Positions 16,496 to 23,918 of a stretch of 42,617 nucleotides of DNA are shown piece after piece. A model generated the notes under the pieces. That model had not been told where the DNA came from. It saw only the letters and a list, made by a program, of their open reading frames with translations, and searched no databases. This DNA is from an uncultured Eubacteriales bacterium (GTDB lineage Bacteria; Bacillota; Clostridia; Christensenellales; UBA1242). Within the stretch, counting starts at the first letter, position 1. Each line of letters opens with the position of its first letter. The translations under genes and the position numbers were made by a program. The stretch is from positions 1-42,617 of the forward strand of contig CARXKP010000006.1 of NCBI GenBank assembly GCA_949096025.1. Direction: 5' to 3'.

Positions 16496-17098
16496 TTATT
16501 CTTTTTCTATATTACTTTCTAATAAATCATTTAAATATTTTTTATATTGGTCAGTTATACACCAAATAGGATGAGAATATTTCTTTAACATTCGTTCAAC
16601 TTGCCAAGCATCAGGTTCTCCTTCGAGTGAAAGAAATGAATCAATTTTTTGATTTGGGTTAAAATTCTCAATATCAAAATCGTTCATCCTGTGTCTATGC
16701 AAAAACATTTCAGTAAGTTCTGTATCTATCATAACATTAGGATTTAAAGCATAGATTTCCATAGCCAGTTTTTGTACACAGTCAAAGCAGTGATAGCCTC
16801 CAACAACAACCTCATCATAGCCTTCCACTTTCAAATCCCCTGCAATTTTTCTAAAATCTGGCACTTTAGGAAACTCTGTAAAATAAGGTGAAGATTGTTT
16901 AAAGGAAATATCTGCATCAACTCTCTTGATTTTTGGAAGTTTTACAAACCCATCGGAATCTATATAATTTACTGCACAAACTTCATAACCTTTTTCTTGA
17001 TAACGCCTTTTAATACATTCATTAAAATGCGGAATATACCCTTTATCCCTTCCAACATACTCTTCTTGCGGAAACAAAACAACAAACATTTTCTTCAT
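16496..17098 (-). CDS. Uncharacterised protein, first gene of the Nudix-HIT operon
   Basis: A 200-aa protein of unknown family. It starts with a hydrophobic strand (MKKMFVVLFPQEEYVG), and later shows EVVVGGYHCFDCVQKLAMEIY and PNVMIDTELTEMFLHRHRMND. The alternating strand/helix pattern suggests an alpha/beta fold, and the GGYHCFDC region could be a functional loop with Cys and His. No transmembrane segment is visible. It lacks a Shine-Dalgarno site; its promoter ends six bases before ATG, so the mRNA is predicted leaderless while the downstream Nudix and HIT genes have normal ribosome sites. The function is not assignable from sequence alone. Confidence 0.75.
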   Translation of the reverse strand: MKKMFVVLFPQEEYVGRDKGYIPHFNECIKRRYQEKGYEVCAVNYIDSDGFVKLPKIKRVDADISFKQSSPYFTEFPKVPDFRKIAGDLKVEGYDEVVVGGYHCFDCVQKLAMEIYALNPNVMIDTELTEMFLHRHRMNDFDIENFNPNQKIDSFLSLEGEPDAWQVERMLKKYSHPIWCITDQYKKYLNDLLESNIEKE

Positions 17099-17104
17099 AA
17101 AAGC

Positions 17105-17133
17105 AGTATATCATATCATTTCTAATATTACAA
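17105..17133 (-). promoter_or_regulatory. Promoter of the unknown-Nudix-HIT operon (leaderless type)
   Basis: Minus strand TTGTAA (17128-17133), a 17-base spacer and TATACT (17105-17110), then six bases (GCTTTT) and ATG at 17098. No ribosome site can fit before the start. Confidence 0.7.
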
Positions 17134-17169
17134 GTAGTTTAATTTTTCATTTAATTTTCTTCTTTACAT

Positions 17170-17198
17170 TTTACTTTTTAAATCTAAAATGTTATACT
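17170..17198 (+). promoter_or_regulatory. rsmE promoter (leaderless type)
   Basis: TTTACT (17170-17175), a 17-base spacer and TATACT (17193-17198), then six bases (CCTCGT) and ATG at 17205. It is divergent from the neighbouring leaderless promoter, with 36 bases between the two -35 boxes. Confidence 0.7.
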
Positions 17199-17204
17199 CC
17201 TCGT

Positions 17205-17900
17205 ATGAAAAGATTTTTTGGAAGAAAATTTAATGGTAAGATTATTCTTGAAGGGGCTGAACTATTGCACCTCAAGAAAGTTTTAAGAATAACTGAAGGT
17301 GAAGAAGTCATCGCCTGTATTGATGATGAATATGACTATCTTTGCGTGGTAGAGAAAATTAATAAAAATGATTGCCTTTTATCTATAAAAGAAAAAAATA
17401 TCTGCCCTGCTCTTCCTCAAAGAGAAATAACTTTATTTCAAATGCTCCCTAAAAAAGAATATTTTGACAATATTATTGCCAAGAGTGTGGAACTTGGAGT
17501 AAATAAAATTATACCTTTTACTAGCAAGTACACTATGATAAAAGAGATAAAAAAAGAGCGAGTTGCCACCCAAATAATTACAGCCTGCAAACAATGTGAG
17601 CGGTCTAAACTGGTTGACTTTTCTTCGCCAATAAAAATAGAGCAGATTCCTTCATTATTAAAAGAATATGACTTAGTGCTATTTGCCTATGAAAATGAAG
17701 AACAACCATTTAGTCCAAGTATTCTTTCTAATAAGCAAAAAATTGCTGTCATTGTTGGAAATGAAGGTGGGTTTAGTGAAGAAGAGGCAACTCTTCTTAA
17801 AAAACATTCTACCTGTATTAGTCTAGGCAAACGCATTTTACGTTGTGATACTGCTGTTGTTGCGACCCTGTCACTTGTTTCAATACTTACAAACAACTAA
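17205..17900 (+). CDS. rsmE: 16S rRNA (uracil-1498-N3)-methyltransferase RsmE
   Basis: A 231-aa SPOUT-fold methyltransferase that methylates U1498 of 16S rRNA using SAM. The N-terminal PUA-like part begins MKRFFGRKF and contains HLKKVLRITEGEEV. The knot region has QMLPKKEYFDNIIAKSVELGVNKIIPF, VIVGNEGGFSEEE (usually GPEGGF) and LGKRILRCDTAVVATLSL (usually LGxRILRxETA). Length is typical (about 240 aa). The start is fixed by alignment with the family N-terminus even though no Shine-Dalgarno site exists; transcription is predicted to begin at the A of ATG. Single-gene unit closed by a terminator shared with the convergent gene. Confidence 0.93.
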   Translation: MKRFFGRKFNGKIILEGAELLHLKKVLRITEGEEVIACIDDEYDYLCVVEKINKNDCLLSIKEKNICPALPQREITLFQMLPKKEYFDNIIAKSVELGVNKIIPFTSKYTMIKEIKKERVATQIITACKQCERSKLVDFSSPIKIEQIPSLLKEYDLVLFAYENEEQPFSPSILSNKQKIAVIVGNEGGFSEEEATLLKKHSTCISLGKRILRCDTAVVATLSLVSILTNN

Positions 17901-17921
17901 GTTACTTTAAATAACCTAATT

Positions 17922-17960
17922 AAAAAACTGCATTACGGAAAAACCATAATGCATTTTTAT
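17922..17960. terminator. Terminator between rsmE and the convergent 429-aa gene
   Basis: TGCATTACGG (17929-17938) pairs with CCATAATGCA (17944-17953), with one mismatch and an A5 loop. T- and A-rich flanks allow function in both directions. Confidence 0.8.
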
Positions 17961-17973
17961 TTTTTATAAACAA

Positions 17974-19263
17974 CTATTGTTCAATAATAGGTTGAATTGG
18001 TAATTTATCATAAATTGGACCAGTAAAGGAAACTTCTCCATTGTTGTAGTATTCATTTTTCCTGTTCCAATTTTCTTTCGCATCCCTATCTGCTTCATCA
18101 AGATCTGGTGTCGGATACTTTTCTACATCAATATGAATAATTGGAATATCGAGACTGGCAGCAGTGGCAATTTCGATTTCAGTAGGCTCATTATCAAAAC
18201 TTATAACCATAGTTGGCAAAATCGTTTCTGGCTTTTCAAAAGCAACTTCGTTATAACTAGGTGTTCTTTTCATAAACCTGTCAAGAGGAAGAAATTCTTG
18301 TCTTTGAACGTATTTGCCCTTTTTAATACCTATCTGTCCAGTTTGTCCGTCGTGATGATTACAAGAAATCATTTCTCCTTCACCTAGGTTTGAAAAGCCG
18401 AAAGCAACTTTAACTTTGTTCGAACTACCAAATCCCCCAGAGGTATTTTGTCCTACTACGCTATAACAAAGATGATCTCTTCTAGAATTATATTCAATAA
18501 ATTTTTGCATTCCGTCTTCACCAAGCATTCCGTGATCCTCTAAATCGCCAACATAAACAGTTCTGGACAAAATTGCAAAATCTCTTTGGTTTGCTGATTG
18601 ATTTTCAAGCGAATAGTATTTCACCCTTTTCCCGTCTAGTGTTTGATAGATCTTAGGTTCTACCCCATCTAACAATCTTGACGCACTTTCTTCTACTTTT
18701 TGACCAAGTTCTGCCTGAAAATCCTTTTCTGCCTTTTCAAAAAGTTTTCTCAAAAGATCTTTAACTCCTCTTTCTACATAAGTTTTTGAAATAATTTTTA
18801 CAACATCTATCTTGTCTAAAAACTCATCGTCACTACAGGTGAGAATTTTCTTGATTTGATCAAAGGTCTTTGAATATTGTTCATATTCTCTGCCATAATC
18901 TTCAACATATAAAGCACGTTCTTCTATAGTTTTAATAGTCAAAAGAATGTTATTTGCGTTATCCTGAAAAACCAAATCACAAAATGCCTCTCTCAATGCT
19001 TGAACAGGATATTCATCTGCCTGCTCTAACCGCTTTCTTTCCATTTCAAAACGTTTATCTATATATTGTTGTGGAAGTTCAAGTTCTCTTGCCACTTTAG
19101 CAAAAGCAACATTGTCAGTATTTTCAATAATTACTTTTCTTGTTTCCTTATCTATTGAAATAAGTTCCATTAGAGGCTCTCTCATTTGAAGTCTTTTCTC
19201 TTCATTGTTCCAAACTACAAAACTTGATAAAATTTGTGCTGGGGTCCATTTAGACAAATCCAT
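17974..19263 (-). CDS. Uncharacterised 429-aa protein
   Basis: I cannot assign this 429-aa cytoplasmic protein. The first 210 residues are strongly helical and charged. From about 215 the composition changes to a globular domain containing RTVYVGDLEDHGMLGEDGM, SVVGQNTSGGFGSSNKVK, CNHHDGQTGQIG and SYNEVAFEK, followed by TMVISFDNEPTEIE and a strand IPIIHIDVEKYP. The two-part build (helical N-terminus, alpha/beta C-terminus with conserved-looking Asp, His and Glu) suggests an enzyme domain on a helical adaptor, but no known catalytic signature is clear. It lies 36 bases after the PKGP-repeat gene in the same operon, close to the TerD-like gene. Ribosome site AGAGGA. Confidence 0.65.
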   Translation of the reverse strand: MDLSKWTPAQILSSFVVWNNEEKRLQMREPLMELISIDKETRKVIIENTDNVAFAKVARELELPQQYIDKRFEMERKRLEQADEYPVQALREAFCDLVFQDNANNILLTIKTIEERALYVEDYGREYEQYSKTFDQIKKILTCSDDEFLDKIDVVKIISKTYVERGVKDLLRKLFEKAEKDFQAELGQKVEESASRLLDGVEPKIYQTLDGKRVKYYSLENQSANQRDFAILSRTVYVGDLEDHGMLGEDGMQKFIEYNSRRDHLCYSVVGQNTSGGFGSSNKVKVAFGFSNLGEGEMISCNHHDGQTGQIGIKKGKYVQRQEFLPLDRFMKRTPSYNEVAFEKPETILPTMVISFDNEPTEIEIATAASLDIPIIHIDVEKYPTPDLDEADRDAKENWNRKNEYYNNGEVSFTGPIYDKLPIQPIIEQ

Positions 19264-19299
19264 ACTTTTATCCTCTTTTTAATTTAACTATGTTGTCTT

Positions 19300-19932
19300 T
19301 TACATATCCATTTCTGGACCATTATTTTCATCTTCATTATCAAATTCAAATTTTCTTCTATTTGGACATTCAATAGGAATTTCTGGTCCCATTTCGTCTT
19401 CAGGAAGTTCTGACATTGTATCAACAAGTTCTCCTGGGTCTTTCACTTCTTCTAACTCTGGGATATCATACTTTGGACCTTTTGGCATATTTACATAAGC
19501 ACCATTACTTCCGTGCTGATGAATTTTAATGTTATATTCTGAAGGTGGAATAATAAATTCTTTTTCAATATTTTCCTTTCGCGATGCATCTGGACCTTTG
19601 GGTTGATTATATTCCATTGGGTTTTCAGGTGTAGCAAATGGACCTTTGGGATTTTTAACTTCACGAATCTTAGGATTTTCAATTTCATTAAAATCATTCT
19701 TAATCAATTCCCTAAATATGTTTACAATTCTATCTAAATCCTTTAATTCTCTAGTAGAAAAGCCACTTCCATTTTTATTATCTGGCCAATTATTAATTAC
19801 AATGGTTCCGTCCTTTTTGATTTTAACTTCAACATCACCCTTTTTAATGAGAATATATTTATTCTTTTTGTAGTGTACATCCCAACCTGTATTATCAAAA
19901 TCATTAAAAACCGGCAAATCTTTTTCTTTCAT
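19300..19932 (-). CDS. Uncharacterised acidic protein with PKGP repeats
   Basis: A 210-aa protein. The first 90 residues look structured (VHYKKNKYILIKKGDVEVKI, then GFSTRELKDLDRIVNIFREL). The rest is Pro/Glu/Asn-rich and probably disordered, with three copies of a PKGP motif (NPKGPFATPEN, QPKGPDASRKEN, MPKGPKYDIPE) and an acidic tail ending NNGPEMDM. Repeats of this kind often act as binding sites for a partner, but none is known here. It has its own promoter (19955-19983) and an AGGAGGGGG site, and is followed after 36 bases by the 429-aa gene. Family unknown. Confidence 0.65.
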   Translation of the reverse strand: MKEKDLPVFNDFDNTGWDVHYKKNKYILIKKGDVEVKIKKDGTIVINNWPDNKNGSGFSTRELKDLDRIVNIFRELIKNDFNEIENPKIREVKNPKGPFATPENPMEYNQPKGPDASRKENIEKEFIIPPSEYNIKIHQHGSNGAYVNMPKGPKYDIPELEEVKDPGELVDTMSELPEDEMGPEIPIECPNRRKFEFDNEDENNGPEMDM

Positions 19933-19954
19933 ATCCCCCTCCTATTATACTTTC

Positions 19955-19983
19955 ATTTTAATTTATAAAACTTGTTTTGTCAA
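19955..19983 (-). promoter_or_regulatory. Promoter of the PKGP / 429-aa operon
   Basis: Minus strand TTGACA (19978-19983), a 17-base spacer and TAAAAT (19955-19960). A second possible -10, TATAAT, lies nearer the gene without a matching -35. Confidence 0.7.
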
Positions 19984-20020
19984 TATTGGCAACTTTATTT
20001 ATAAGAAATTTTTATTAATA

Positions 20021-21973
20021 TTACTTTAATAAATTAACAAGTTTTTCTTTATCATAAGGTCTAATCACCGTTTGATTTGCACTAGCAATATAATCTCTAT
20101 CAAAAACAACATCTGCCTCTTCTGGTTTGGTTGTAATTTCACCTCTTAAACAAAGTAATTTATACATATTGAATGATGTAAGGTATATACTATTTAAATA
20201 TATTTCAACTGCTTTGTACTCATAGTCACTAACCACTCTATTACCACTAGCAAGAAGAGAATTTAAAATAACTATTTCATTTGTTTTAAAATCTATGCCG
20301 TAGCCTATGTAAGCACGCGTATCACCTTTTACTTGAATTTTCAACTCAATATTCTTTGGCTCCCAAACCTCAGTATTGAGATTATTCTTGTTTTGATAAC
20401 CGCAATATATCTCTCCTTCATTTAAACTAGAACCAAAACCATTTAATGTAAATATTGCATACTTATATCCAAGTTCTTTAATTTCTTTGATTTTAAAATC
20501 AATAAATTCTGCACCATTAGCACTTCTGTCATCGCCAGAGGTCAAAGCACTTTCGCCAAACTCTTTCAAATGAGAATTGCCCCAGTACAAGCATTTTCTT
20601 TCACCATCTTCTTTGATAAATATAACTGAAGCATCAATATCAAAAGCATCTTTCCAATAACAGAATGATCTTATAAAGTCACCTTTAATTTCAAGTCTAC
20701 TTCCTGTTGGAAGTACATCAAGCCCGCCACCCATAGCACTAGTATTAAGCGGAAGGCCTATCTTTTTAAACTCTTCACTTATAAAAATTTTGCCTAAAGG
20801 TTTCAGATTTTTATAATAAAGTGCTATTTTTTCATTTAAAACTTCTGATATATGTTTTTTCATACCGATTGAAAGAATAGATTTTCTATACTTATGTTCG
20901 TATTCTGTTTCAATATGACTTTTAACTCTTCTATCTTTTGTAAATCTAAACACTCTATTTTTCTTATAATCATCAGCCGTTAAACTTAACATAAGTTGAA
21001 TAAGCACTATAGGATTGTTTATGCCTACCATCTTTAAAATTGCATCACATTCATCTAAAGTCGCCCTTGAAAGAAGCCATATAAGATTTCTTTGTAAAAG
21101 AGAACCATTTTGTGCTAAAACCTTTGCTGCTTCCAACACCTTTTCTTCCTTTACAAGTTTTTTAGTTATAGAATAAGGATTGTTTTTATTTGAAACTAAC
21201 GGCATTTTAATCCCTGTCTTTTTTATCAATGTGTTAAAGTATTTTGCCTGTTTCTTTGATAAAACACAGTCTTTTGATGACTGCAGGGCAATCGCTATAA
21301 TAGTTTTACCTTCATCAGAAAGAGTAAATTCTTTTTTTTCTTTATTTAATCTTAAACTTAATTTTACCACATCTTTCTTGTCAAGTTTACTTGAAAACTT
21401 AGTAAGTTTAAACTTGATAAACATCTCTATAATATTATCTTTGCATTTAATAGGTTCATCATCATAATATCCATTCATATAGAGCCAAAACATTTCGTTG
21501 CTTTCATCAAGTGACCAAGGACGAGTATAACTGCATAAATTTATAAGAATTTCTTTTAATACAGTTGTACTTTCTTCTTCTGTAATAAGTTTATAATTTC
21601 TGAGTTTCATCTCATCGCCACGCAAATAAAAAGGAACAGCGGTTTTAAAAATAGGGCGTCTTTTAAAGGTTTCGTTATCCATTGAATAAACACCTGTGAC
21701 ATTTTCAATTAAAAAATAAGAAACAAGTTGTTCTATAAGTAATTCTTTACAAGTATAAAACTTTGTATCCTGCGGATTTCTATAAAAACCTTCGGGAATT
21801 TTTGTCCCATAAAATTCGGCTATTGTAGCCACATTCTCTCTTGATAATTTTTTAGGTTTATCAACCACAACACCGAACTGATTTAATAGTTTACAAGCAA
21901 AATATGGTGCATTTTTATCATTTTGATTTTCTATTAATAAATAATGACGCTTTACTAATATTTTATTTTTCAT
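20021..21973 (-). CDS. Large protein with C-terminal TerD-like domain
   Basis: A 650-aa protein. Residues about 1-400 are mostly helical and unrecognised (FACKLLNQFGVVVDKPK, LIWLLSRATLDECDAIL). Residues about 410-600 resemble TerD, a calcium-binding beta-sandwich domain of tellurite/stress systems: LPTGSRLEIKGDF, CYWKDAFDIDAS (Asp445, Asp447), LTSGDDRSANG (Asp481, Asp482), then IDFKIKEIKELGYKYAIF. Typical TerD proteins are about 190 aa, so this is a fusion. No TerC, TerB or other Ter genes are in the window. A GGAGG site sets the ATG. The roughly 160-base leader contains a predicted structured RNA with a terminator-like 3' end. The TerD call rests on motif pattern, not on a search. Confidence 0.7.
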   Translation of the reverse strand: MKNKILVKRHYLLIENQNDKNAPYFACKLLNQFGVVVDKPKKLSRENVATIAEFYGTKIPEGFYRNPQDTKFYTCKELLIEQLVSYFLIENVTGVYSMDNETFKRRPIFKTAVPFYLRGDEMKLRNYKLITEEESTTVLKEILINLCSYTRPWSLDESNEMFWLYMNGYYDDEPIKCKDNIIEMFIKFKLTKFSSKLDKKDVVKLSLRLNKEKKEFTLSDEGKTIIAIALQSSKDCVLSKKQAKYFNTLIKKTGIKMPLVSNKNNPYSITKKLVKEEKVLEAAKVLAQNGSLLQRNLIWLLSRATLDECDAILKMVGINNPIVLIQLMLSLTADDYKKNRVFRFTKDRRVKSHIETEYEHKYRKSILSIGMKKHISEVLNEKIALYYKNLKPLGKIFISEEFKKIGLPLNTSAMGGGLDVLPTGSRLEIKGDFIRSFCYWKDAFDIDASVIFIKEDGERKCLYWGNSHLKEFGESALTSGDDRSANGAEFIDFKIKEIKELGYKYAIFTLNGFGSSLNEGEIYCGYQNKNNLNTEVWEPKNIELKIQVKGDTRAYIGYGIDFKTNEIVILNSLLASGNRVVSDYEYKAVEIYLNSIYLTSFNMYKLLCLRGEITTKPEEADVVFDRDYIASANQTVIRPYDKEKLVNLLK

Positions 21974-22062
21974 TTATCCTCCACTGCACTTTTCTCTTTG
22001 AAAATTTAAATAACAAAATGCTTACTTTTGATTTAAAATAAATGTAAAATTGATTTATGACA

Positions 22063-22136
22063 TTAAAAAAGTAAGTATATGGCCAATCTAAAAACTTAAG
22101 AGGTTGGAAATAAGAGTTAGCTCGCAATACTTACTT
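22063..22136 (-). ncRNA. Predicted structured RNA / leader element upstream of the TerD-like gene
   Basis: On the minus strand, transcription from the promoter at 22141-22169 should begin near 22134. The RNA opens with GTAAGTAT and closes with ATACTTAC (10 bp with flanks: 22127-22136 with 22069-22078), followed by six Us (22065-22070). Inside are a stem pairing 22102-22107 with 22083-22088 (five of six pairs on this strand) and a small GAG/CTC hairpin (22114-22123). It could be a roughly 70-nt small RNA ending at its own terminator, or a conditional terminator before the gene starting at 21973. It matches no RNA class I know. Confidence 0.55.
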
Positions 22137-22140
22137 AAAT

Positions 22141-22169
22141 ATTATATTACTGAGTTATTATGTTGTCAA
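22141..22169 (-). promoter_or_regulatory. Consensus promoter driving the structured RNA / TerD-like gene
   Basis: Minus strand TTGACA (22164-22169), exactly 17 bases, TATAAT (22141-22146). The predicted +1 falls at 22134-22135, on the first bases of the closing stem of the RNA element. This is among the strongest promoters in the window. Confidence 0.85.
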
Positions 22170-22265
22170 GTATATTTAAATATAATATACTCTGTCTTTG
22201 GCGATTTTTAGTTCTCTTTTGCAAAACCTAAACCCAAACCTCTTTCAAAATCACACTTTGATTTT

Positions 22266-23231
22266 TTAAATTTTGATTATTTTTTCTATTTCATCAAAAA
22301 GTCTAGCATATTCACTAGTCCACTTATATGAAATCTCTTCATTACCATTTTTCATATTTTCTTTAAACCAAGTAAAATCCTTATACATAACCTCTGATAA
22401 TTCCTCTTCTTGAATTATAAATTCACTTATAGGAATGTCTGCTTTTATATAATAATGGTGTGAAAAACAATAGTTATTTTCCTCTTCTCTTTTTAGTGTT
22501 GTAATAAGCTTTACTTCATATTTTGAAAGGTCTATGCCAATTTCTTCTCTCGCCTCTTTATATAAAGCCTCTAATAAGGTTTCCTCTCCTACCACGTGAC
22601 CAGCACATAGGGCAAGTTTATTTGGAAATTGTTTTTTATATGGACTTCTTCTTTGAAGCAAAATTTTATTGTCATTTATAACCCACAAAGCAACTTCATT
22701 ATGAAAAAGCCGATTTTTATGAACGACACTTCTTTTTTCCATTTTTCCACTACTTTTTCCATTTTCATCTAGTACAACAAGCAATTCTTCTTTATCAGCA
22801 ACTTTCATAACACTCTCCTTTATTTCTTTAAACAAGTTTTCAATAGTCAACAATCTATCCTTATTTATTATATAATATTTTAAATTTAAATCTTGACAAA
22901 CTTTTCTGTAATAACTACTTATATTTAGATATTTTTCTAATGTTGTTAAATCACCCAAAGTTTCTGACAACTGACTAGCCTTAATATCATAAAATCCCAA
23001 AAAATAAGTACTTTTATTGTTCTCTTTTAAGACTTGAAAATCTTTATCTTTTATATTTCTTAAATCTACATCAAATACAATCTTATTGTCCTTAAACCGT
23101 TTAATAAAATCAACAAAGTAAAATTTTTTTAAGACATCCCAATCACTTTTATATTCAAATCCCAGTTCAGTTTCAATTTTTTTACAAAGCGTTGTTTTTC
23201 CAGTTCCCGGAACACCACATATTATAATCAT
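22266..23231 (-). CDS. P-loop kinase-like / Nudix hydrolase fusion
   Basis: A 321-aa two-domain protein. Residues 1-130 form a small P-loop NTPase resembling adenylate/shikimate-type kinases (GVPGTGKTTLCKKIE, 6-20), with IVFDVDLRNIKD later. Residues about 150-300 form a Nudix domain of the IDI/YfcD-like type: HRLFHNEVALWVIND, LLQRRSPYKKQFPNKL, and the box GHVVGEETLLEALYKEAREE followed by IGI, in which the first Arg of REUXEE is Lys. The linker near 140-150 matches neither domain. Such a fusion could join nucleotide phosphorylation with diphosphate hydrolysis; substrates are unknown. GAGGAG precedes the ATG. Confidence 0.85.
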   Translation of the reverse strand: MIIICGVPGTGKTTLCKKIETELGFEYKSDWDVLKKFYFVDFIKRFKDNKIVFDVDLRNIKDKDFQVLKENNKSTYFLGFYDIKASQLSETLGDLTTLEKYLNISSYYRKVCQDLNLKYYIINKDRLLTIENLFKEIKESVMKVADKEELLVVLDENGKSSGKMEKRSVVHKNRLFHNEVALWVINDNKILLQRRSPYKKQFPNKLALCAGHVVGEETLLEALYKEAREEIGIDLSKYEVKLITTLKREEENNYCFSHHYYIKADIPISEFIIQEEELSEVMYKDFTWFKENMKNGNEEISYKWTSEYARLFDEIEKIIKI

Positions 23232-23323
23232 TTTACTCCTCTTGATTATTTAACTTATGCTTAACAATTCATAATTACAAGAAAATAAGCAATGATTGTT
23301 ACAAGCAGTATTATAAAACAAAA

Positions 23324-23357
23324 ATCACTTTTAATAAAATAAAAGTGATAATTTTTT
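23324..23357. terminator. Intrinsic terminator after the small-peptide gene
   Basis: ATCACTTTTA (23324-23333) pairs perfectly with TAAAAGTGAT (23340-23349), loop of six. T runs flank it on both strands. It follows the zinc-ribbon and 26-aa genes on the minus strand. Confidence 0.75.
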
Positions 23358-23415
23358 TAAAATATTTTCATTTTTCTTGCATTAAAAACGCATTATGACC
23401 ACTTTCGACAATTTA

Positions 23416-23496
23416 TTACAACTTTGATGTAATAGCAGACAAAACTATCATAACAACTTCAAGAATACCAAACGCTATTAAAAGACCAAGTGACAT
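23416..23496 (-). CDS. 26-aa hydrophobic membrane peptide
   Basis: The reading frame MSLGLLIAFGILEVVMIVL then SAITSKL is a single hydrophobic helix long enough to cross a membrane. Its Shine-Dalgarno site AAAGGAG overlaps the stop codon of the zinc-ribbon membrane gene (the sequence reads TAAAGGAG, then eight bases to ATG), so translation is probably coupled. A terminator follows. The tight coupling and strong ribosome site argue for a real small protein, perhaps a partner of the upstream membrane protein. It could also be a chance frame; peptide or ribosome-profiling data would decide. Confidence 0.6.
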   Translation of the reverse strand: MSLGLLIAFGILEVVMIVLSAITSKL

Positions 23497-23507
23497 AATT
23501 TTCTCCT

Positions 23508-23804
23508 TTATTGTTGCTGTGCTCCACAATTTTCACATTTTGTAGCCTCAGAATCGATATTAGAATCACAGTAAGGGCACTTTTTGGTATGTCTATGTTT
23601 TGCTTTAGTATGCCCTTCAAACATTTCATCCGTCATTTCTTCAAGCATATCGTTTCCATCTTGCATAAGTTTCTTTGTAAGGTCCATACCTTTTCTAGCA
23701 AGTCTTTTAGTTCCCTTTGACAAAACCATACTTAGTATCATAAAAATAAAACCAAACGCAAATACTACAAAAAATGTAATTAACCCTATACTCATTGATG
23801 TCAT
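23508..23804 (-). CDS. Small membrane protein with C-terminal zinc ribbon
   Basis: Up to 98 aa. One transmembrane helix (about residues 5-27, GLITFFVVFAFGFIFMIL) is followed by a basic and then acidic cytoplasmic linker and a zinc ribbon with CPYC (Cys76, Cys79) and CENC (Cys90, Cys93). Two starts compete: ATG at 23804, and ATG at 23795 (MSIGLI), which sits nine bases after AGAGGA. The second looks better placed. The function is unknown; proteins of this build are often membrane-anchored metal-dependent adaptors. A promoter lies just upstream and a 26-aa hydrophobic peptide gene is coupled downstream. Confidence 0.75.
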   Translation of the reverse strand: MTSMSIGLITFFVVFAFGFIFMILSMVLSKGTKRLARKGMDLTKKLMQDGNDMLEEMTDEMFEGHTKAKHRHTKKCPYCDSNIDSEATKCENCGAQQQ

Positions 23805-23822
23805 TCCTCTATCCCCACCTCT

Positions 23823-23850
23823 ATTTTATCATATTTTAAAAAAATGTCAA
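23823..23850 (-). promoter_or_regulatory. Promoter of the zinc-ribbon membrane gene
   Basis: Minus strand TTGACA (23845-23850), a 16-base spacer and TAAAAT (23823-23828) preceded by TGA (extended -10). The predicted leader before the first ATG is only about 12 bases. Confidence 0.7.
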
Positions 23851-23918
23851 TATGTGTTTATCTTTTTCATATGCTAGCGTGATAAATAAAAAAGTTAAGT
23901 AAACAAAGTTTTAATACA

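Noticed and set aside
22018..22078. The AAAAGTAAGCAT repeat as a classic antiterminator
   Set aside because: It is transcribed after the terminator-like hairpin, so it cannot prevent termination there in the usual way. It may be a chance repeat or act after transcription.
22063..22140. The structured element as a plus-strand RNA
   Set aside because: One inner pair is better on the plus strand (G-U), but no good promoter, no U tract and no downstream plus-strand gene support it. The minus strand has both promoter and U tract.
22201..22265. Repeat-like AACCTAAACCCAAACC stretch after the kinase-Nudix gene as a telomere-like or binding repeat
   Set aside because: It is short and imperfect, and it has no second copy in the window. 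The weak AAATCA/TGATTT hairpin beside it is not a convincing terminator for the minus-strand gene.
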